Notes: a model not told the origin generated them from the letters alone. Positions 43,731-54,675 are shown, numbered from the stretch's first letter. The stretch: 64,000 nt of DNA from Pseudoalteromonas haloplanktis ATCC 14393 (GCF_000238355.1 NZ_AHCA01000006.1:1-64000); one strand, 5' to 3'. A program made the numbers and translations.

Positions 43731-44813
43731 ATGACTTCTAAAACAGTTTTACATGCAAAGCACCTTGAAGCCAACGCTAAAATGGTTGATTTTCACGGCT
43801 GGGAAATGCCAATCAACTATGGCTCGCAAATCGAAGAGCACAACGCGGTGCGTACTGATGCTGGTATGTTTGACGTTTCACACATGACCATTGTGGATGT
43901 TAAAGGCGAGCAAGCGCAAGCGTTCCTTCGTAAACTGGTTGCTAACGACGTGGCTAAATTAACTGTTCCTGGCAAAGCGCTTTACACCGGTATGCTTAAC
44001 GAGCAAGGCGGCGTAATCGATGACCTTATCATCTACTTCTTCTCTGAAACAGATTACCGTTTAGTGGTTAACTCAGCCACGCGCGAGAAAGATTTAGCGC
44101 ACATGGCTAAAGTTTCAGCTGATTTTGCCGTTGAAGTGACTGAGCGCCCAGAGTTTGCCATGATTGCAGTACAAGGCCCTAATGCAAAAGCAAAAACAGC
44201 GACTATCTTAACGGCTGACCAACAAGCAGCTGTTGAAGGTATGAAGCCATTTTTTGGTGTTCAAGCGGGTGATTTATTTATTGCAACAACAGGCTATACT
44301 GGCGAAGACGGTTACGAAATTGTAGTACCGAACGAGCAAGCAGCTGATCTTTGGCAGCAACTGTTAGATGCAGGTGTTAAGCCAGCGGGCCTTGGCGCAC
44401 GTGACACACTACGTTTAGAAGCCGGTATGAACCTTTACGGCCTAGATATGGACGAAAGCGTTTCACCACTTGCTGCTAACATGGCGTGGACTATTGCCTG
44501 GGAGCCTGAAGATCGTGACTTTATTGGTCGTGATGTATTAGTTAAGCAACGCGCTGAGCAAAGCACTGACAAACTTGTTGGTCTAGTGCTTGAAGAAAAA
44601 GGCGTATTGCGTAGCGGTTCAAAAGTAATCGTTGATGGTGGCGAAGGGGTTATTACCTCAGGTACTTTCTCACCTACGCTTGGTTTTAGTGTTGCCCTTG
44701 CACGTGTACCACGTTCAACTGGCGAGACAGCCCAAGTAGAAATGCGTAAAAAATTAGTTAACGTAAAAGTAGTTAAACCAAGCTTTGTACGTAACGGTAA
44801 GTCAGTACTTTAA
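43731..44813 (+). CDS. gcvT: Glycine cleavage system T protein, aminomethyltransferase
   Basis: GcvT moves the methylene group from aminomethyl-lipoyl GcvH to tetrahydrofolate and releases ammonia. The 360-aa protein has [17 protein letters not shown], the folate-binding YTGEDGYEI and the [11 protein letters not shown] motif, and is of normal length. AAGGA precedes the start. A TATAAT lies about 80 bp upstream (43651). It is first in the gcvT-gcvH unit, and no glycine riboswitch was recognised in the leader. Confidence 0.95.
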   Translation: MTSKTVLHAKHLEANAKMVDFHGWEMPINYGSQIEEHNAVRTDAGMFDVSHMTIVDVKGEQAQAFLRKLVANDVAKLTVPGKALYTGMLNEQGGVIDDLIIYFFSETDYRLVVNSATREKDLAHMAKVSADFAVEVTERPEFAMIAVQGPNAKAKTATILTADQQAAVEGMKPFFGVQAGDLFIATTGYTGEDGYEIVVPNEQAADLWQQLLDAGVKPAGLGARDTLRLEAGMNLYGLDMDESVSPLAANMAWTIAWEPEDRDFIGRDVLVKQRAEQSTDKLVGLVLEEKGVLRSGSKVIVDGGEGVITSGTFSPTLGFSVALARVPRSTGETAQVEMRKKLVNVKVVKPSFVRNGKSVL

Positions 44814-44869
44814 AGTATTAATTAAAAGATTTGGTGTTATCACCCAATATAAACCAAAGGAACATAAAA

Positions 44870-45259
44870 ATGAGCAATATCCCTAGTGAGTTAAAGTATG
44901 CCTCTTCACACGAGTGGGTTCGCGACGAAGGTGACGGTACTTTCACTGTAGGTATTTCTGAGCACGCGCAAGAGCTGCTTGGCGATATGGTATTTGTTGA
45001 ATTACCAGAAGTTGGTGACGAAGTAGATGCTGGCGAAGACTGTGCAGTAGCAGAGTCTGTTAAAGCAGCATCAGATATCTACGCACCAATCAGCGGTGAA
45101 ATCGTAGCAATCAACGAAGATCTTGAAGATGCACCAGAAACGGTAAATAACGACGCTTACGGCGACGGTTGGTTATTCCGCATTAAAGCATCTGACGAGT
45201 CTGAGCTTGAAAACCTGCTTGACGCTGAAGGCTATGCACATACGATCGACGAAGACTAA
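44870..45259 (+). CDS. gcvH: Glycine cleavage system H protein (lipoyl carrier)
   Basis: GcvH carries the aminomethyl intermediate on a lipoyl-lysine between GcvP, GcvT and the L protein. The 129-aa protein has [13 protein letters not shown] at the start and the lipoylation site in [21 protein letters not shown] 44870 follows AAAGGAA; the frame's earlier start lacks a ribosome site. It is 56 bp from gcvT and is followed by a strong terminator, so gcvP needs its own promoter or read-through. Confidence 0.95.
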   Translation: MSNIPSELKYASSHEWVRDEGDGTFTVGISEHAQELLGDMVFVELPEVGDEVDAGEDCAVAESVKAASDIYAPISGEIVAINEDLEDAPETVNNDAYGDGWLFRIKASDESELENLLDAEGYAHTIDED

Positions 45260-45280
45260 TTATTAGTTTTATTCGATATT

Positions 45281-45316
45281 AAAAGCCCCGTTATACCAAA
45301 TGCTAGCGGGGCTTTT
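45281..45316. terminator. Terminator between gcvH and gcvP
   Basis: AAAAGCCCCG and CGGGGCTTTT enclose a 16-nt loop, with T-tracts. It splits the glycine cleavage genes into gcvTH and gcvP transcription units. Confidence 0.85.
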
Positions 45317-45436
45317 ATGATTTTATCGCTTACCTTCCCATACGTTGTAAGTCATTAAATCAAAAAGCTTTTAAGTTATTGCTAGTTACCCATTAGTGAT
45401 AACCATTTATTTTTTGGATCATAGGAATCTGGACAA

Positions 45437-48328
45437 ATGTCAAACGCCAAATCTCTTGAACAATTAGAGCAAACGCAAGATTTTATTCGCCGTCATATTG
45501 GGCCAAGCCCAGCACAAGTAAGCGATATGCTAAGTGCTCTTGGAGTATCGAGTGTTGAAGAGCTGATCGGTCAAACTGTACCTGCAAGCATCCGCTTAGA
45601 GCAAGGCCTAACTGTGGGCGAGAGCCGTACTGAAGTTGAAACACTAAGCTACTTAAAATCAGTAGCCAGCAAAAATAAAGTGTTCAAATCATATATTGGT
45701 CAAGGCTACCACCCAACTCACGTACCACACGTAATTTTACGTAACGTACTTGAGAACCCAGGCTGGTACACAGCGTACACTCCATACCAACCAGAGATTG
45801 CTCAAGGGCGTTTAGAGTCATTATTAAATTTCCAAACTATGACCCTAGACCTGACAGGTCTTGATTTAGCAAGTGCATCATTACTTGACGAATCAACCGC
45901 GGCTGCTGAGGCGATGGGCCTTGCAAAGCGTGTATCTAAAGCTAAAAAAGCGAACATCTTCTTTATTGCAGATGACGTACACACACAAACAATCGACGTT
46001 GTAGCAACCCGCGCAGAGCAATTTGGTTTTGACGTTGTGGTAGGTCCTGCCGCAGATGCAGTTAATCACGAGATTTTTGGCGCGTTATTCCAATACCCGT
46101 CAACATCAGGTGAAGTGGTAGATATCACTGATTTAATCGCTGGCGTACAAAGCAAAAAAGCGATTGCCTGTGTTGCAGCCGACATCATGAGCTTATTACT
46201 ACTAAAAGCACCGGGTAAACTAGGCGCAGACGTCGTACTTGGTTCTGCACAGCGTTTTGGTGTACCTATGGGTTACGGCGGTCCTCACGCGGCATTTTTT
46301 GCAACGCGTGACGCTTATAAACGTTCACTTCCAGGTCGTATCATTGGTGTATCTAAAGACCGTTTAGGTAACGACGCATTACGTATGGCAATGCAAACGC
46401 GCGAGCAACACATTCGCCGCGACAAAGCCAACTCAAACATTTGTACAGCGCAAGTATTACTTGCCAATATGGCAGCGTTTTACGCGGTGTACCACGGCCC
46501 ACAAGGCTTAAAAACTATCGCCCAGCGTATTCATCGTTTTGCTGATATTTTAGCAGCTGGCCTACAAGCTAAAGGCGTAGCACTTAAGCACAGTACTTGG
46601 TTTGATACCCTAACGGTTGTTAGCGACAACAAAGATGACGTAGTAGCACGTGCAGTTGCAAACGGCGTTAACTTTGCAACTAACCACGATGGCGAATACT
46701 CAATCTCAGTATCAGAGACCACAACACGCGCAGACGTGGCAGAGTTATTCGACATCATCCTTGGTGAAGGCCATGGTTTAAGTGTTGATGCAATTGCTGC
46801 TGACATTGAAGCGAACGGCAGCGAGTCTATTCCAGCAAGCCTAGTACGTGATGACGAAGTGCTAACGCACCCGAACTTCAACTCGTACCACAGCGAAACT
46901 GAGATGCTGCGTTATATCAAGCGCCTTGAAAACAAAGATTTAGCGCTTAACCATTCAATGATCTCGTTAGGTTCATGTACTATGAAGCTAAACGCGACCG
47001 CTGAGATGATCCCAATCACATGGCCTGAGTTTGCTAACCTTCACCCATTCTGCCCGCTAGACCAAGCAGAAGGTTACCAAATCATGATCAATGAACTACA
47101 TGATTGGTTAGTTAACATCACCGGTTACGATGCCGTATCACTGCAACCAAACTCGGGTGCACAAGGTGAATACGCAGGCTTAATCGCCATTCGTAAATAC
47201 CATGAGTCACGTGGCGACGCACACCGTAACGTATGTTTGATCCCAAGTTCAGCGCACGGTACTAACCCTGCATCTGCACAAATGGCGAGCATGAAAATCG
47301 TGGTTGTTGATTGCGACAAAAACGGTAACGTTGATATGGCTGATCTTAAAGCGAAAGCTGAAGAAGTATCAGAAAACCTATCATGTATCATGATCACATA
47401 CCCGTCTACGCACGGTGTATACGAAGAAACAATCCGTGAAATTTGCGACATCGTGCACCAGCACGGCGGCCAAGTTTACATGGATGGCGCAAACATGAAC
47501 GCCCAAGTAGGTGTTACTAGCCCAGGTTCTATCGGCTCAGACGTATCGCACTTAAACCTGCACAAAACGTTCTGTATCCCGCACGGTGGCGGTGGCCCAG
47601 GTGTTGGCCCAATCGGAGTTAAATCACACCTAGCGCCATTTATGCCTAACCACAGCGTAATTAACGTACCTGGCACTAATGTAGGCAACGGCGCGGTATC
47701 AGCAGCACCATACGGCTCAGCAGCTATTTTACCTATCTCATGGGCTTATATCACCATGATGGGCAGCGAAGGCCTTAAACAAGCCACCGAAATGGCGATT
47801 GTGAATGCTAACTACTTAACTCATGAGTTAAGCCAGCACTTCCCAATTTTATACCGTGGCCGCAACAACCGTGTTGCTCACGAATGTATTGTTGACTTAC
47901 GCCCACTTAAAGAGCTTTCAGGCATCACTGAAATGGACGTAGCTAAGCGCCTACAAGATTACGGCTTCCATTCACCAACGATGTCGTTCCCAGTTGCGGG
48001 CACGTTAATGATTGAGCCGACTGAGTCTGAGTCTAAAGTTGAGATTGACCGTTTCATTGAAGCGATGGTATCAATCAAAGGCGAAATCGACAAAGTGATC
48101 TCTGGCGAATGGTCTATCGAAAACAACCCGCTAGTGTTTGCACCGCATACACAAGGCGACGTACTTGGTAACGAGTGGGATCGTGCATACGACCGCTTCT
48201 ACGCTGCGTTCCCAGTACCAGCCGTGGCTAAAAACAAATTCTGGCCTACAGTAACGCGTATCGATGACGTATACGGCGACCGTAACCTAGTGTGTTCATG
48301 CCCAGCGGTAGAGACATACAGAGATTAA
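45437..48328 (+). CDS. gcvP: Glycine dehydrogenase (decarboxylating), GcvP
   Basis: This 963-aa homodimeric P protein decarboxylates glycine with PLP and loads the methylamine onto GcvH. The N- and C-terminal halves are both PLP-fold domains. The PLP lysine is in [17 protein letters not shown] (about residue 711), with [15 protein letters not shown] and [11 protein letters not shown] also present. Length is normal. It has its own 120-bp upstream region and a terminator on each side. Codon use is strongly biased, which suggests high expression. Confidence 0.96.
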   Translation: MSNAKSLEQLEQTQDFIRRHIGPSPAQVSDMLSALGVSSVEELIGQTVPASIRLEQGLTVGESRTEVETLSYLKSVASKNKVFKSYIGQGYHPTHVPHVILRNVLENPGWYTAYTPYQPEIAQGRLESLLNFQTMTLDLTGLDLASASLLDESTAAAEAMGLAKRVSKAKKANIFFIADDVHTQTIDVVATRAEQFGFDVVVGPAADAVNHEIFGALFQYPSTSGEVVDITDLIAGVQSKKAIACVAADIMSLLLLKAPGKLGADVVLGSAQRFGVPMGYGGPHAAFFATRDAYKRSLPGRIIGVSKDRLGNDALRMAMQTREQHIRRDKANSNICTAQVLLANMAAFYAVYHGPQGLKTIAQRIHRFADILAAGLQAKGVALKHSTWFDTLTVVSDNKDDVVARAVANGVNFATNHDGEYSISVSETTTRADVAELFDIILGEGHGLSVDAIAADIEANGSESIPASLVRDDEVLTHPNFNSYHSETEMLRYIKRLENKDLALNHSMISLGSCTMKLNATAEMIPITWPEFANLHPFCPLDQAEGYQIMINELHDWLVNITGYDAVSLQPNSGAQGEYAGLIAIRKYHESRGDAHRNVCLIPSSAHGTNPASAQMASMKIVVVDCDKNGNVDMADLKAKAEEVSENLSCIMITYPSTHGVYEETIREICDIVHQHGGQVYMDGANMNAQVGVTSPGSIGSDVSHLNLHKTFCIPHGGGGPGVGPIGVKSHLAPFMPNHSVINVPGTNVGNGAVSAAPYGSAAILPISWAYITMMGSEGLKQATEMAIVNANYLTHELSQHFPILYRGRNNRVAHECIVDLRPLKELSGITEMDVAKRLQDYGFHSPTMSFPVAGTLMIEPTESESKVEIDRFIEAMVSIKGEIDKVISGEWSIENNPLVFAPHTQGDVLGNEWDRAYDRFYAAFPVPAVAKNKFWPTVTRIDDVYGDRNLVCSCPAVETYRD

Positions 48329-48348
48329 TTTTTAGATGATCAGAGTTA

Positions 48349-48406
48349 TTATAGTTTGGGAATGAAATTATAGATTGGGAATCCAATCACTATTCCTAAA
48401 CTATAA
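48349..48406. repeat. Nested inverted repeat in the gcvP 3' region
   Basis: Outer arms TTATAGTTTGGGAAT (48349-48363) and ATTCCTAAACTATAA (48392-48406) match at 14 of 15 positions. Inside is a perfect hairpin GATTGG-GAAT-CCAATC (48373-48388). The motif TTATAGnTTGGGAAT also occurs a second time as a direct repeat (48368-48382). It lies between gcvP and its terminator. Confidence 0.75.
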
Positions 48407-48417
48407 TTCTTGAATGG

Positions 48418-48446
48418 GTGAGCTGAAGTGCTCACTCTTTTTATTT
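48418..48446 (+). terminator. Rho-independent terminator of gcvP
   Basis: GTGAGC and GCTCAC form the stem around TGAAGT, followed by TCTTTTTATTT. Confidence 0.75.
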
Positions 48447-48462
48447 CTAGTTCAAAGTTTAG

Positions 48463-49617
48463 TTATTTTTCAACTTTTGCGACTGGTTCAAATGATGTCA
48501 TTTTTAGGTAAGTCATACTATCAATATCTAACTTCTCAAAAGGGTATTGACCTCGAATATTATTATTAAAAAACTTCCCCATTGATGTTGAGTAATACAG
48601 CTCATCCCATACTAAGATTGGGATATTGTAATAACGATAAACGCTTCCTGATTCAAATTTCAGATCAAGAACTTTATTGATCGTTGAATAGCCTACGTGT
48701 GAAAAAGCATCTGAATTTACAGGGTGTTGTTCAAACAAGGGGAAAGGGGTTTGGTTTAAAATAGAAGCCTCAATCCCTTCGCCGATCTTTGTTGCCACAT
48801 TATCATTGCGTATATAAGAATCGATCAAACCATGTCCTGTATTATCAAATAAAGAAGACATTGAAAAGTTTGATGGTAAGCTCCCGAATAAAACTCTTAC
48901 AGCTCGCATTATTTCATCTTGATCTAATGTGAGGTGTGAAATCAGGTGTGCGTACTCTTCCCCTAAATTACCGCCTAGAGAGCTGGTTGGCGTTGCAATA
49001 GAAGCTAAACCAACTAAGGAGTAATCTGACGCGTAATAGCCATCAGTGTATTGATAATTCGAAATAATGTCTTCAAAAAGTGCATTGGTATAGAAGTTAC
49101 CTTGTGAGTGGCCAATAAGAATAATACGGTTGCAAGAATGCATTTGAAACAGCAGCTTTTGATAGGCATTCCTATAATCAGTATCATTTAACTTTGAATA
49201 AGTTACATCTGAAAATACCTCTTCAATTACAGATTCAACATGGGCTATATTTTCCTGAGAAAGAGAGCCGACGGTACCACCGACTATTGCAGTAATGAGG
49301 TGGTACTTGTTTGAAAAAGGGGATAAATCGCCATATTTTTGTTTTGCCACTTCATATATTTGCATATGAAGGTCTTCATCTTTGTTATAGCTGCCCGTTG
49401 GCTTTCTACCTTTAAGGTAGTTACCTAACTTAGTATCTTGAAAATTATCTAACCAAAACAAATTTTCACGAAAATCATCTTCTGTTGTAAACATACCATT
49501 TATATAAAATAATCTTAGTTGATCAATTTGTTTGGTACAGTACCTATCTAGAGGTTGATAACTTGCAGAAGCATAATTAGTGAGAATTAAAGCAAATACT
49601 ATTAGATATTTAATCAT
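48463..49617 (-). CDS. Secreted alpha/beta-hydrolase-like protein with GHSQG motif
   Basis: This 384-aa protein has a signal peptide (about 1-18) and a nucleophile elbow GHSQG (169-173) preceded by the hydrophobic strand NRIILI. That is the lipase/esterase alpha/beta-hydrolase arrangement. LRLFYINGMFTT resembles a first strand with an oxyanion region. Asp and His partners cannot be fixed by eye. Its start overlaps the stop of the chitin-binding-protein gene as ATGA, so the two are translationally coupled. A secreted hydrolase acting on a surface-bound substrate is inferred. Confidence 0.65.
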   Translation of the reverse strand: MIKYLIVFALILTNYASASYQPLDRYCTKQIDQLRLFYINGMFTTEDDFRENLFWLDNFQDTKLGNYLKGRKPTGSYNKDEDLHMQIYEVAKQKYGDLSPFSNKYHLITAIVGGTVGSLSQENIAHVESVIEEVFSDVTYSKLNDTDYRNAYQKLLFQMHSCNRIILIGHSQGNFYTNALFEDIISNYQYTDGYYASDYSLVGLASIATPTSSLGGNLGEEYAHLISHLTLDQDEIMRAVRVLFGSLPSNFSMSSLFDNTGHGLIDSYIRNDNVATKIGEGIEASILNQTPFPLFEQHPVNSDAFSHVGYSTINKVLDLKFESGSVYRYYNIPILVWDELYYSTSMGKFFNNNIRGQYPFEKLDIDSMTYLKMTSFEPVAKVEK

Positions 49618-50471
49618 TTGATTGCTCCTTCTAAGGGGTTACAGTTTTTATCTGCTGCATAATGAAAATCGTCATCCCAAGCAATATAGTCACTAATTTT
49701 ATTTTGGCTTTTACGGTTTGCGTAGGCTCTGTCTATTGTATTGAAGTACATAAGTTTTGGGTTTCTAAAATGTGGGTGCTTAGTTTGAAGTTGTCTTGTA
49801 CACATACTAATATTTATAAAATCCAAAATAATCTGCTTACTGATCTCAGCATCTAAGTTTGGTATGCGCCCTTGCTCAATATCAATAACCAGTTGTAATG
49901 TTGAAGCAGCACCTAAACTGAAGGTGATAAGCTGTGGGGAATCAAATTTTTCATACACATAGCGCTCATAATCATCGCGGATACCGTTGTCATTTTGATC
50001 AACCCCGTCCAACGTTTTATAGTCGTCAGGGTGTTCAGGTGGTAGCTCTGGGGTAAGGTAAAATAAATCTTTAATTTTTTGCCAACTACTGTGGGGTTTA
50101 GGTTCGTTATTCTCATTCCAATAGCGGGCAAGGTAGTAGTCAGTACCGTGTTTTACAAGGTTACCGGCTTGATACACTTTATTTGCTTGCCACTTTTCTA
50201 TCACGGTGTTTTGCAGCCAAATCCAACCATCCCAATGGGGTTGGTTTTCTATTGGTTCAATGCCTTTTACCCAAAAGGCAGCAATAAATAGGCTGTTGTT
50301 GTGAGTCACAACATCACCGGCTACATAAATTGAGCTGGCACTCCACTGTGGGTGGTTTGGTTGAATATCGGTTAAATTTATATTGTACGCTTTAGAGTTC
50401 AGCTGAAAAATATTTATCGCGTAAGCGTGCGAACAAAAAAGTAACCAAGCAATAATGATGAGTTTAGTCAT
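49614..50471 (-). CDS. Secreted protein with two chitin-binding (CBM5/12-like) modules
   Basis: This 285-aa protein has a signal peptide (to about residue 18) and two tandem modules of ChtBD3/CBM5/12 type. The first spans about residues 43-88 (SSIYVAGDVVTHNNSLFIAA) and the second about 94-135 (WQANKVYQAGNLVKHGTDYY). A calcium-loop-like DQNDNGIRDDYE segment (about 152-163) follows, then a helical C-terminus. No catalytic domain is seen. A near-identical but broken copy lies at 53.8-54.7 kb. It probably anchors itself, or the partner hydrolase, to chitin. Confidence 0.75.
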   Translation of the reverse strand: MTKLIIIAWLLFCSHAYAINIFQLNSKAYNINLTDIQPNHPQWSASSIYVAGDVVTHNNSLFIAAFWVKGIEPIENQPHWDGWIWLQNTVIEKWQANKVYQAGNLVKHGTDYYLARYWNENNEPKPHSSWQKIKDLFYLTPELPPEHPDDYKTLDGVDQNDNGIRDDYERYVYEKFDSPQLITFSLGAASTLQLVIDIEQGRIPNLDAEISKQIILDFINISMCTRQLQTKHPHFRNPKLMYFNTIDRAYANRKSQNKISDYIAWDDDFHYAADKNCNPLEGAIK

Positions 50472-51061
50472 TTCAAAATCCTTTTAATTGAAGTTCCATT
50501 ACCTTTTAAATTAAGTCCACTTTTTAGGTAAATGCAAGGTGGGAGGATTAAATATTCCAAAATCATTGATGAGTTTAAAAAGTAACAACACTTGGTTTTG
50601 CATACAAAGATCAAGAAAACTGGTGTGGTTTAAATTGTATGTCGCCCTTTAGGGCGATAAGTGAATTTCACCACCGAGATGTCAGAGGCGCTTCGCGCTG
50701 CACAGAGGTTCAATATTGTTGTAGGAGTTGGCTTCAGCCACGAGTTGCTTAACGCCACCGTAGGCGCTGAGCTTGCTGGCGTGCGTGGTATGTAGGTTGG
50801 GCTTTAGCCCAAAAAGTTGTATCACCTTGGCTGATGGTTCTGACTGCTAACCTTTGTCGGGATAAATCCGCGACCTACATTAAAAAACTTATTCAAGGCT
50901 TTGTCGCGCTGGCGACCGCAGGCAAAGAGGGGCTGCCGCTGACCCCTCTCTGGACTCTCTGTAGGAGCTGGCTTTAGCCGCGAATGTTTCCACCCGAGCA
51001 TCACGCTATTTCCTTAAAAGCACAATTGATGTGAACGTAAACGCCATGAAAGTGTTTAATT
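50472..51061. other. Intergenic region with a cluster of REP-like hairpins
   Basis: I see no gene here. At least four REP-type elements occur: GTAGGAGTTGGCTTCAGCCA at about 50721, GTAGGTTGGGCTTTAGCCC at about 50792, TCGGGATAAATCCGCGACC at about 50857 and GTAGGAGCTGGCTTTAGCCG at about 50961. Another small palindrome, CGCCCTTTAGGGCG, is at about 50643. The second and third share their arms with the 111-bp array at 39 kb. Confidence 0.7.
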
Positions 51062-52210
51062 TTAAGTTGTGCGTTGTAGTCGTTTTTCACTTATGAATAA
51101 AGCGGCTGCAATTGTACTGGCTGTTAATAAGCAAAAAATAAAAATAGTTGTTATCCCACTGCTTAAAAATTCCATAAACGAGGTTAAAAACTGCCCTGAA
51201 AAAACCGCCATAGTAAAATAAGAAAGATTTCGTCCCCTAACAGAAGCAGGGCTTTTTTGTACGGTTAAATGATTTAATAGAGGTATGCTAAAGCCAAAGC
51301 CAATACCACTAAAAATAGCACCCAAGACTAAAACCATTAACTCATGAGAATAACTGAAACATAAATAGGCGAGGGCATAAGCTACAAAAGCAATGGCCAG
51401 TAGTTTAACCTCACCAATCCGTGGTACAACTTTAGGTATAAAGTGCGCGGTAACAACTGCAATTAAAGATATAAATGCTAAAAGGTATCCGATCACTTGT
51501 TCAGTAAAGCCATGAGCGGTCATACTTTTTGGTAGTAAAATAAAGGCTGAGAAAAAAGTCGCCATGGCCAATAAAGTAACGATATAAACGCCTTTTAGCG
51601 GTAAACCATTACGTGAATGTGGGGCTGTTGTACTTGAGTCAGTCGGCTCTATGAGTGTAGGGGCGTGTTTTGGTACCCACATTAATAACATAGCTAAGAA
51701 CAGCCATGCAATTAAATAAAGACTCAGAGGCAGAGCCCAATGAATTGCTGCAAATTGGCCGCCAAGAAACAAAAAGATTACGCCACCAAGCTCTATCGCC
51801 ATACCTTGTTTAGCAATCATTGCTAGCCTTGCACTGGCAACGTACCACTGTGAAATAAGCACCGTGCCGCTAGCCATTACAAGTGCGGTGACAGCACCAA
51901 GCAATATACGGTTTAAAAACACTAACGCGGAGCCATGTAGCCAAAAGACGGCTGCACCAACAGCACCATATAAAATTAGGCCAGCCACTAAGCTCGGGTA
52001 AGCGCCATATTTATCTATCAATTTGCCAGCCAGTGGCGCGAATAAAATAGCCCCAAGTGCTGGCAAAGTAATTAACCATGAGGCATGGTCAGCGACACCG
52101 AGTGCGCTGGAAATGCTTAATAGTCCAGGCGCGACTAGTGAGCCCACCATAATTGTTAGGCTAGCAATACACAGTAGAGTATAACTGCCAAGTTGAGAGA
52201 GATTATTCAT
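51062..52210 (-). CDS. MFS transporter
   Basis: This 382-aa major-facilitator protein has about twelve helices and the loop 2-3 motif GKLIDKYGAYPSLV. It is the second gene of a pair: its ATG overlaps the stop of the upstream MFS gene (TAATG). Two MFS proteins encoded in tandem could be separate drug or metabolite exporters. The substrate is unknown. The pair sits between the two copies of the chitin-binding gene. Confidence 0.75.
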   Translation of the reverse strand: MNNLSQLGSYTLLCIASLTIMVGSLVAPGLLSISSALGVADHASWLITLPALGAILFAPLAGKLIDKYGAYPSLVAGLILYGAVGAAVFWLHGSALVFLNRILLGAVTALVMASGTVLISQWYVASARLAMIAKQGMAIELGGVIFLFLGGQFAAIHWALPLSLYLIAWLFLAMLLMWVPKHAPTLIEPTDSSTTAPHSRNGLPLKGVYIVTLLAMATFFSAFILLPKSMTAHGFTEQVIGYLLAFISLIAVVTAHFIPKVVPRIGEVKLLAIAFVAYALAYLCFSYSHELMVLVLGAIFSGIGFGFSIPLLNHLTVQKSPASVRGRNLSYFTMAVFSGQFLTSFMEFLSSGITTIFIFCLLTASTIAAALFISEKRLQRTT

Positions 52211-53394
52211 TATAAAACCTGCTTTTTAGGCGCGAGTTTATTAAAGGCGAAAGCAATCAATATGAATGTAATACTTGCCGCGGCAACACCCGGCCAAGCA
52301 AAATATTGATAGGCTTTTACACCCACAATTGAGCCCAGCGCACCTCCTAAGTAATAACCCAACATATACACACCGTTTATACGGCTTTGTGCTTGAGAGT
52401 CTACTGAAAATACCCTGACTTGATTAGCAACTTGTGCACTAAATACTCCAAAGTCGATTAAAATAATCCCTATGATAAGTGCGATTAAACTGCTCACGTA
52501 CAGCCCTGTAATAACAAAACCAATAGCAATTAGCGCTAAAGCTATTTTTATTAATGTTTTAGAACCTATTTTGTTAACCCATTTACCTGATGACTTTGCG
52601 CCAATTACACCGGCGAGTGCGATAACACCAAATAAACCTGCTTGTTGGGCATTATAATTAAATGGTGCATGACTAACGTGAATAGCAAGGGTGGCCCAAA
52701 GTGCATTAAACGCCGCAAACCAGCTTGCTCCAGCAAAAGTAAAAATTTGCAGCGGTTTGTGTTTTTTAAATAGTACGAACGTACTTTTAAGAAGTTGCGT
52801 ATATTTTAAATCAGTATGCGCGGTGTTATGAGGGAGTGACTTGTATAATAGCAAGCCAAATACAGCCGCCAAGATAGCTGACATTGCAAATACCGCACGC
52901 CAACCTAGATACTCAGCCACTGAACCACTGAGTGTTCTCGATAATAAAATGCCAATGGTTAACCCCATCATTAGCGTGCCTAATGTTGCGCCTTTCTCTT
53001 GTGGCTTAACCATTGAGGCTGCAAATGGGATCAGCTGTTGCGTAATATTAGCGCTTAATCCAATTAGGAATACAGCAACTAATAAAACAATTAGATTGGG
53101 TGCAGCGAAGGCAATAAGCGACGATAAAACAAGTAAAACGGATAGCAATCCGATAACGCGCTTTCTTGGCACTGAGTCCCCAAGAGGTGATATAAATAAC
53201 AGTGCAGCGGCATAACCAAATTGAGTTAACGCAACTACACTGCCCGTTTTTGCATCGGTTAAATTAAATTCTTGGGCTATTAAGGGCAATATTGGCTGGC
53301 TGTAATATAGATTTGCAGCGGTTGCAGCAATGGCTGCAGTCATTAAAAATAGTAGCATTTTACTTATAGAGGGCATAGGTCTTATTTTTCTCAT
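52210..53394 (-). CDS. MFS transporter
   Basis: This protein of about 394 aa has twelve helices and the motif GDSVPRKRVIGLL after helix 2. The overall sequence (AANLYYSQPILPLIAQEF at helix 1) resembles the YgaY/NepI-like group of MFS exporters, whose members export nucleosides, sugars or drugs. I use ATG 53394; an in-frame GTG precedes it and an ATG lies seven codons downstream. It is first of a translationally coupled MFS pair. Confidence 0.75.
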   Translation of the reverse strand: MRKIRPMPSISKMLLFLMTAAIAATAANLYYSQPILPLIAQEFNLTDAKTGSVVALTQFGYAAALLFISPLGDSVPRKRVIGLLSVLLVLSSLIAFAAPNLIVLLVAVFLIGLSANITQQLIPFAASMVKPQEKGATLGTLMMGLTIGILLSRTLSGSVAEYLGWRAVFAMSAILAAVFGLLLYKSLPHNTAHTDLKYTQLLKSTFVLFKKHKPLQIFTFAGASWFAAFNALWATLAIHVSHAPFNYNAQQAGLFGVIALAGVIGAKSSGKWVNKIGSKTLIKIALALIAIGFVITGLYVSSLIALIIGIILIDFGVFSAQVANQVRVFSVDSQAQSRINGVYMLGYYLGGALGSIVGVKAYQYFAWPGVAAASITFILIAFAFNKLAPKKQVL

Positions 53395-53397
53395 CAC

Positions 53398-53803
53398 TAA
53401 TAAAGGCAGTGAGTAGGATAAAACGCATCAGACTATAATAAAAATAATGTTATTTTATAGAATCAATACCAAATTTGAATGAATGATGGACTTAAAATAT
53501 TTGACGGTGTAGTAGCATATGACAAACTAAAGATAATTCCGTGTGGTCAAAGGAGTCATTTTTAAACGCGATTTAAATATGACTATGCACCCAGTAATGA
53601 TGTTGATTGTTGTGAAGATGCCCACAGGCTTGGACAAGAAATGCTTGATGAATTTGGGTGATTAAAAAGTATCAACGATGATAAATTAAGTCCCTCGGCT
53701 TTCGTTTAGTGCTTCTATAGTATAGGGCGTTTTTGGCAAGTTTACTCGCTGTAAGCAAGGATGCGGATAAACTTATGAAGGTGCTATTTGAACTTTAGAT
53801 CGC
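53398..53803. other. Intergenic region with possible gene remnant
   Basis: The stretch is mostly AT-rich without a proper gene. At 53566-53661 a short frame without a start encodes a protein-like peptide (RFKYDYAPSNDVDCCEDAHR, then LGQEMLDEFG and stop). This may be the tail of a decayed gene, but I cannot name it. Confidence 0.35.
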
Positions 53804-54675
53804 TTATTCATCTTTATTGTAGATTTTAGCCCCAATTAAAGCTTCACAGTGTTGATCAGCCAACCAGTGGAAACCAGGTTCAAAACGCAAAATATCGGCT
53901 ATTTTATTTTGACTTTTCCGGTTCGCATAAGCTCGATCAATTGTATTGAAATACAACGATTTAGGGTTGCGAAATGTGGGTGCTCATTTTGTAATTGCCT
54001 TGTACAGTAATTGATATTCATAATTCCAATAATGACTTGCCTGCCTATATCAGTATCTAAATTTGGGATACGACCTTGCTCAATATCAATAACCAGTTGC
54101 AATGTTGAAGCAGCACCTAATCTGAAGGTGATAAGCTGTGGGGAATCAAATTTTTCATACACATAGCGCTCATAATCATCACGAATACCGTTGTCATTTT
54201 GATCAACCCCGTCCAACGTTTTATAGTCGTCAGGGTGTTCAGGTGGTAGCTCTGGGGTTAGGTAAAATAAATCTTTAATGCGTTGCCAGCTACTGTGAGG
54301 TTTAGGTTCGTTATTCTCATTCCAGTAGCGGGCAAGATAATAGTCAGTACCGTGTTTTACAAGGTTACCGGCTTGATACACTTTGTTTGCTTGCCACTTT
54401 TCTATCACGGTATTTTGCAGCCAAATCCAACCATCCCAATGGGGTTGGTTTTCTATTGGTTCAATGCCTTTTACCCAAAAAGCGGCTATAAATAAGCTGT
54501 TGTTGTGAGTCACAACATCACCAGCTACATAAATCGAACTGGCATGCCATTGTGGGTGGTTTGGTTGAATATCTTTTAAGTTTATATTGTTAGCTTCAGA
54601 GTTCAGCTGAAAAATATTTGTCGCGTAAGCATGCGAACAAAAAAGTAAACTAACGGTGATTATGAACTTAGTCAT
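53804..54675 (-). pseudogene. Frameshifted second copy of the chitin-binding protein gene
   Basis: It is nearly identical over about 200 residues to the intact gene at 49.6-50.5 kb, including both CBM5/12-like modules. A one-base deletion at about 53971-53974 (HPHF codons) shifts the frame, so the reading frame ends early at 258 aa (53899). Restoring one base gives RNPKSLYFNTIDRAYANRKS and continued similarity to a stop at 53804. No GHSQG hydrolase gene follows. About 100 bp of upstream sequence is duplicated too. The signal peptide and the last 20 residues diverge more than the middle. Confidence 0.8.
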
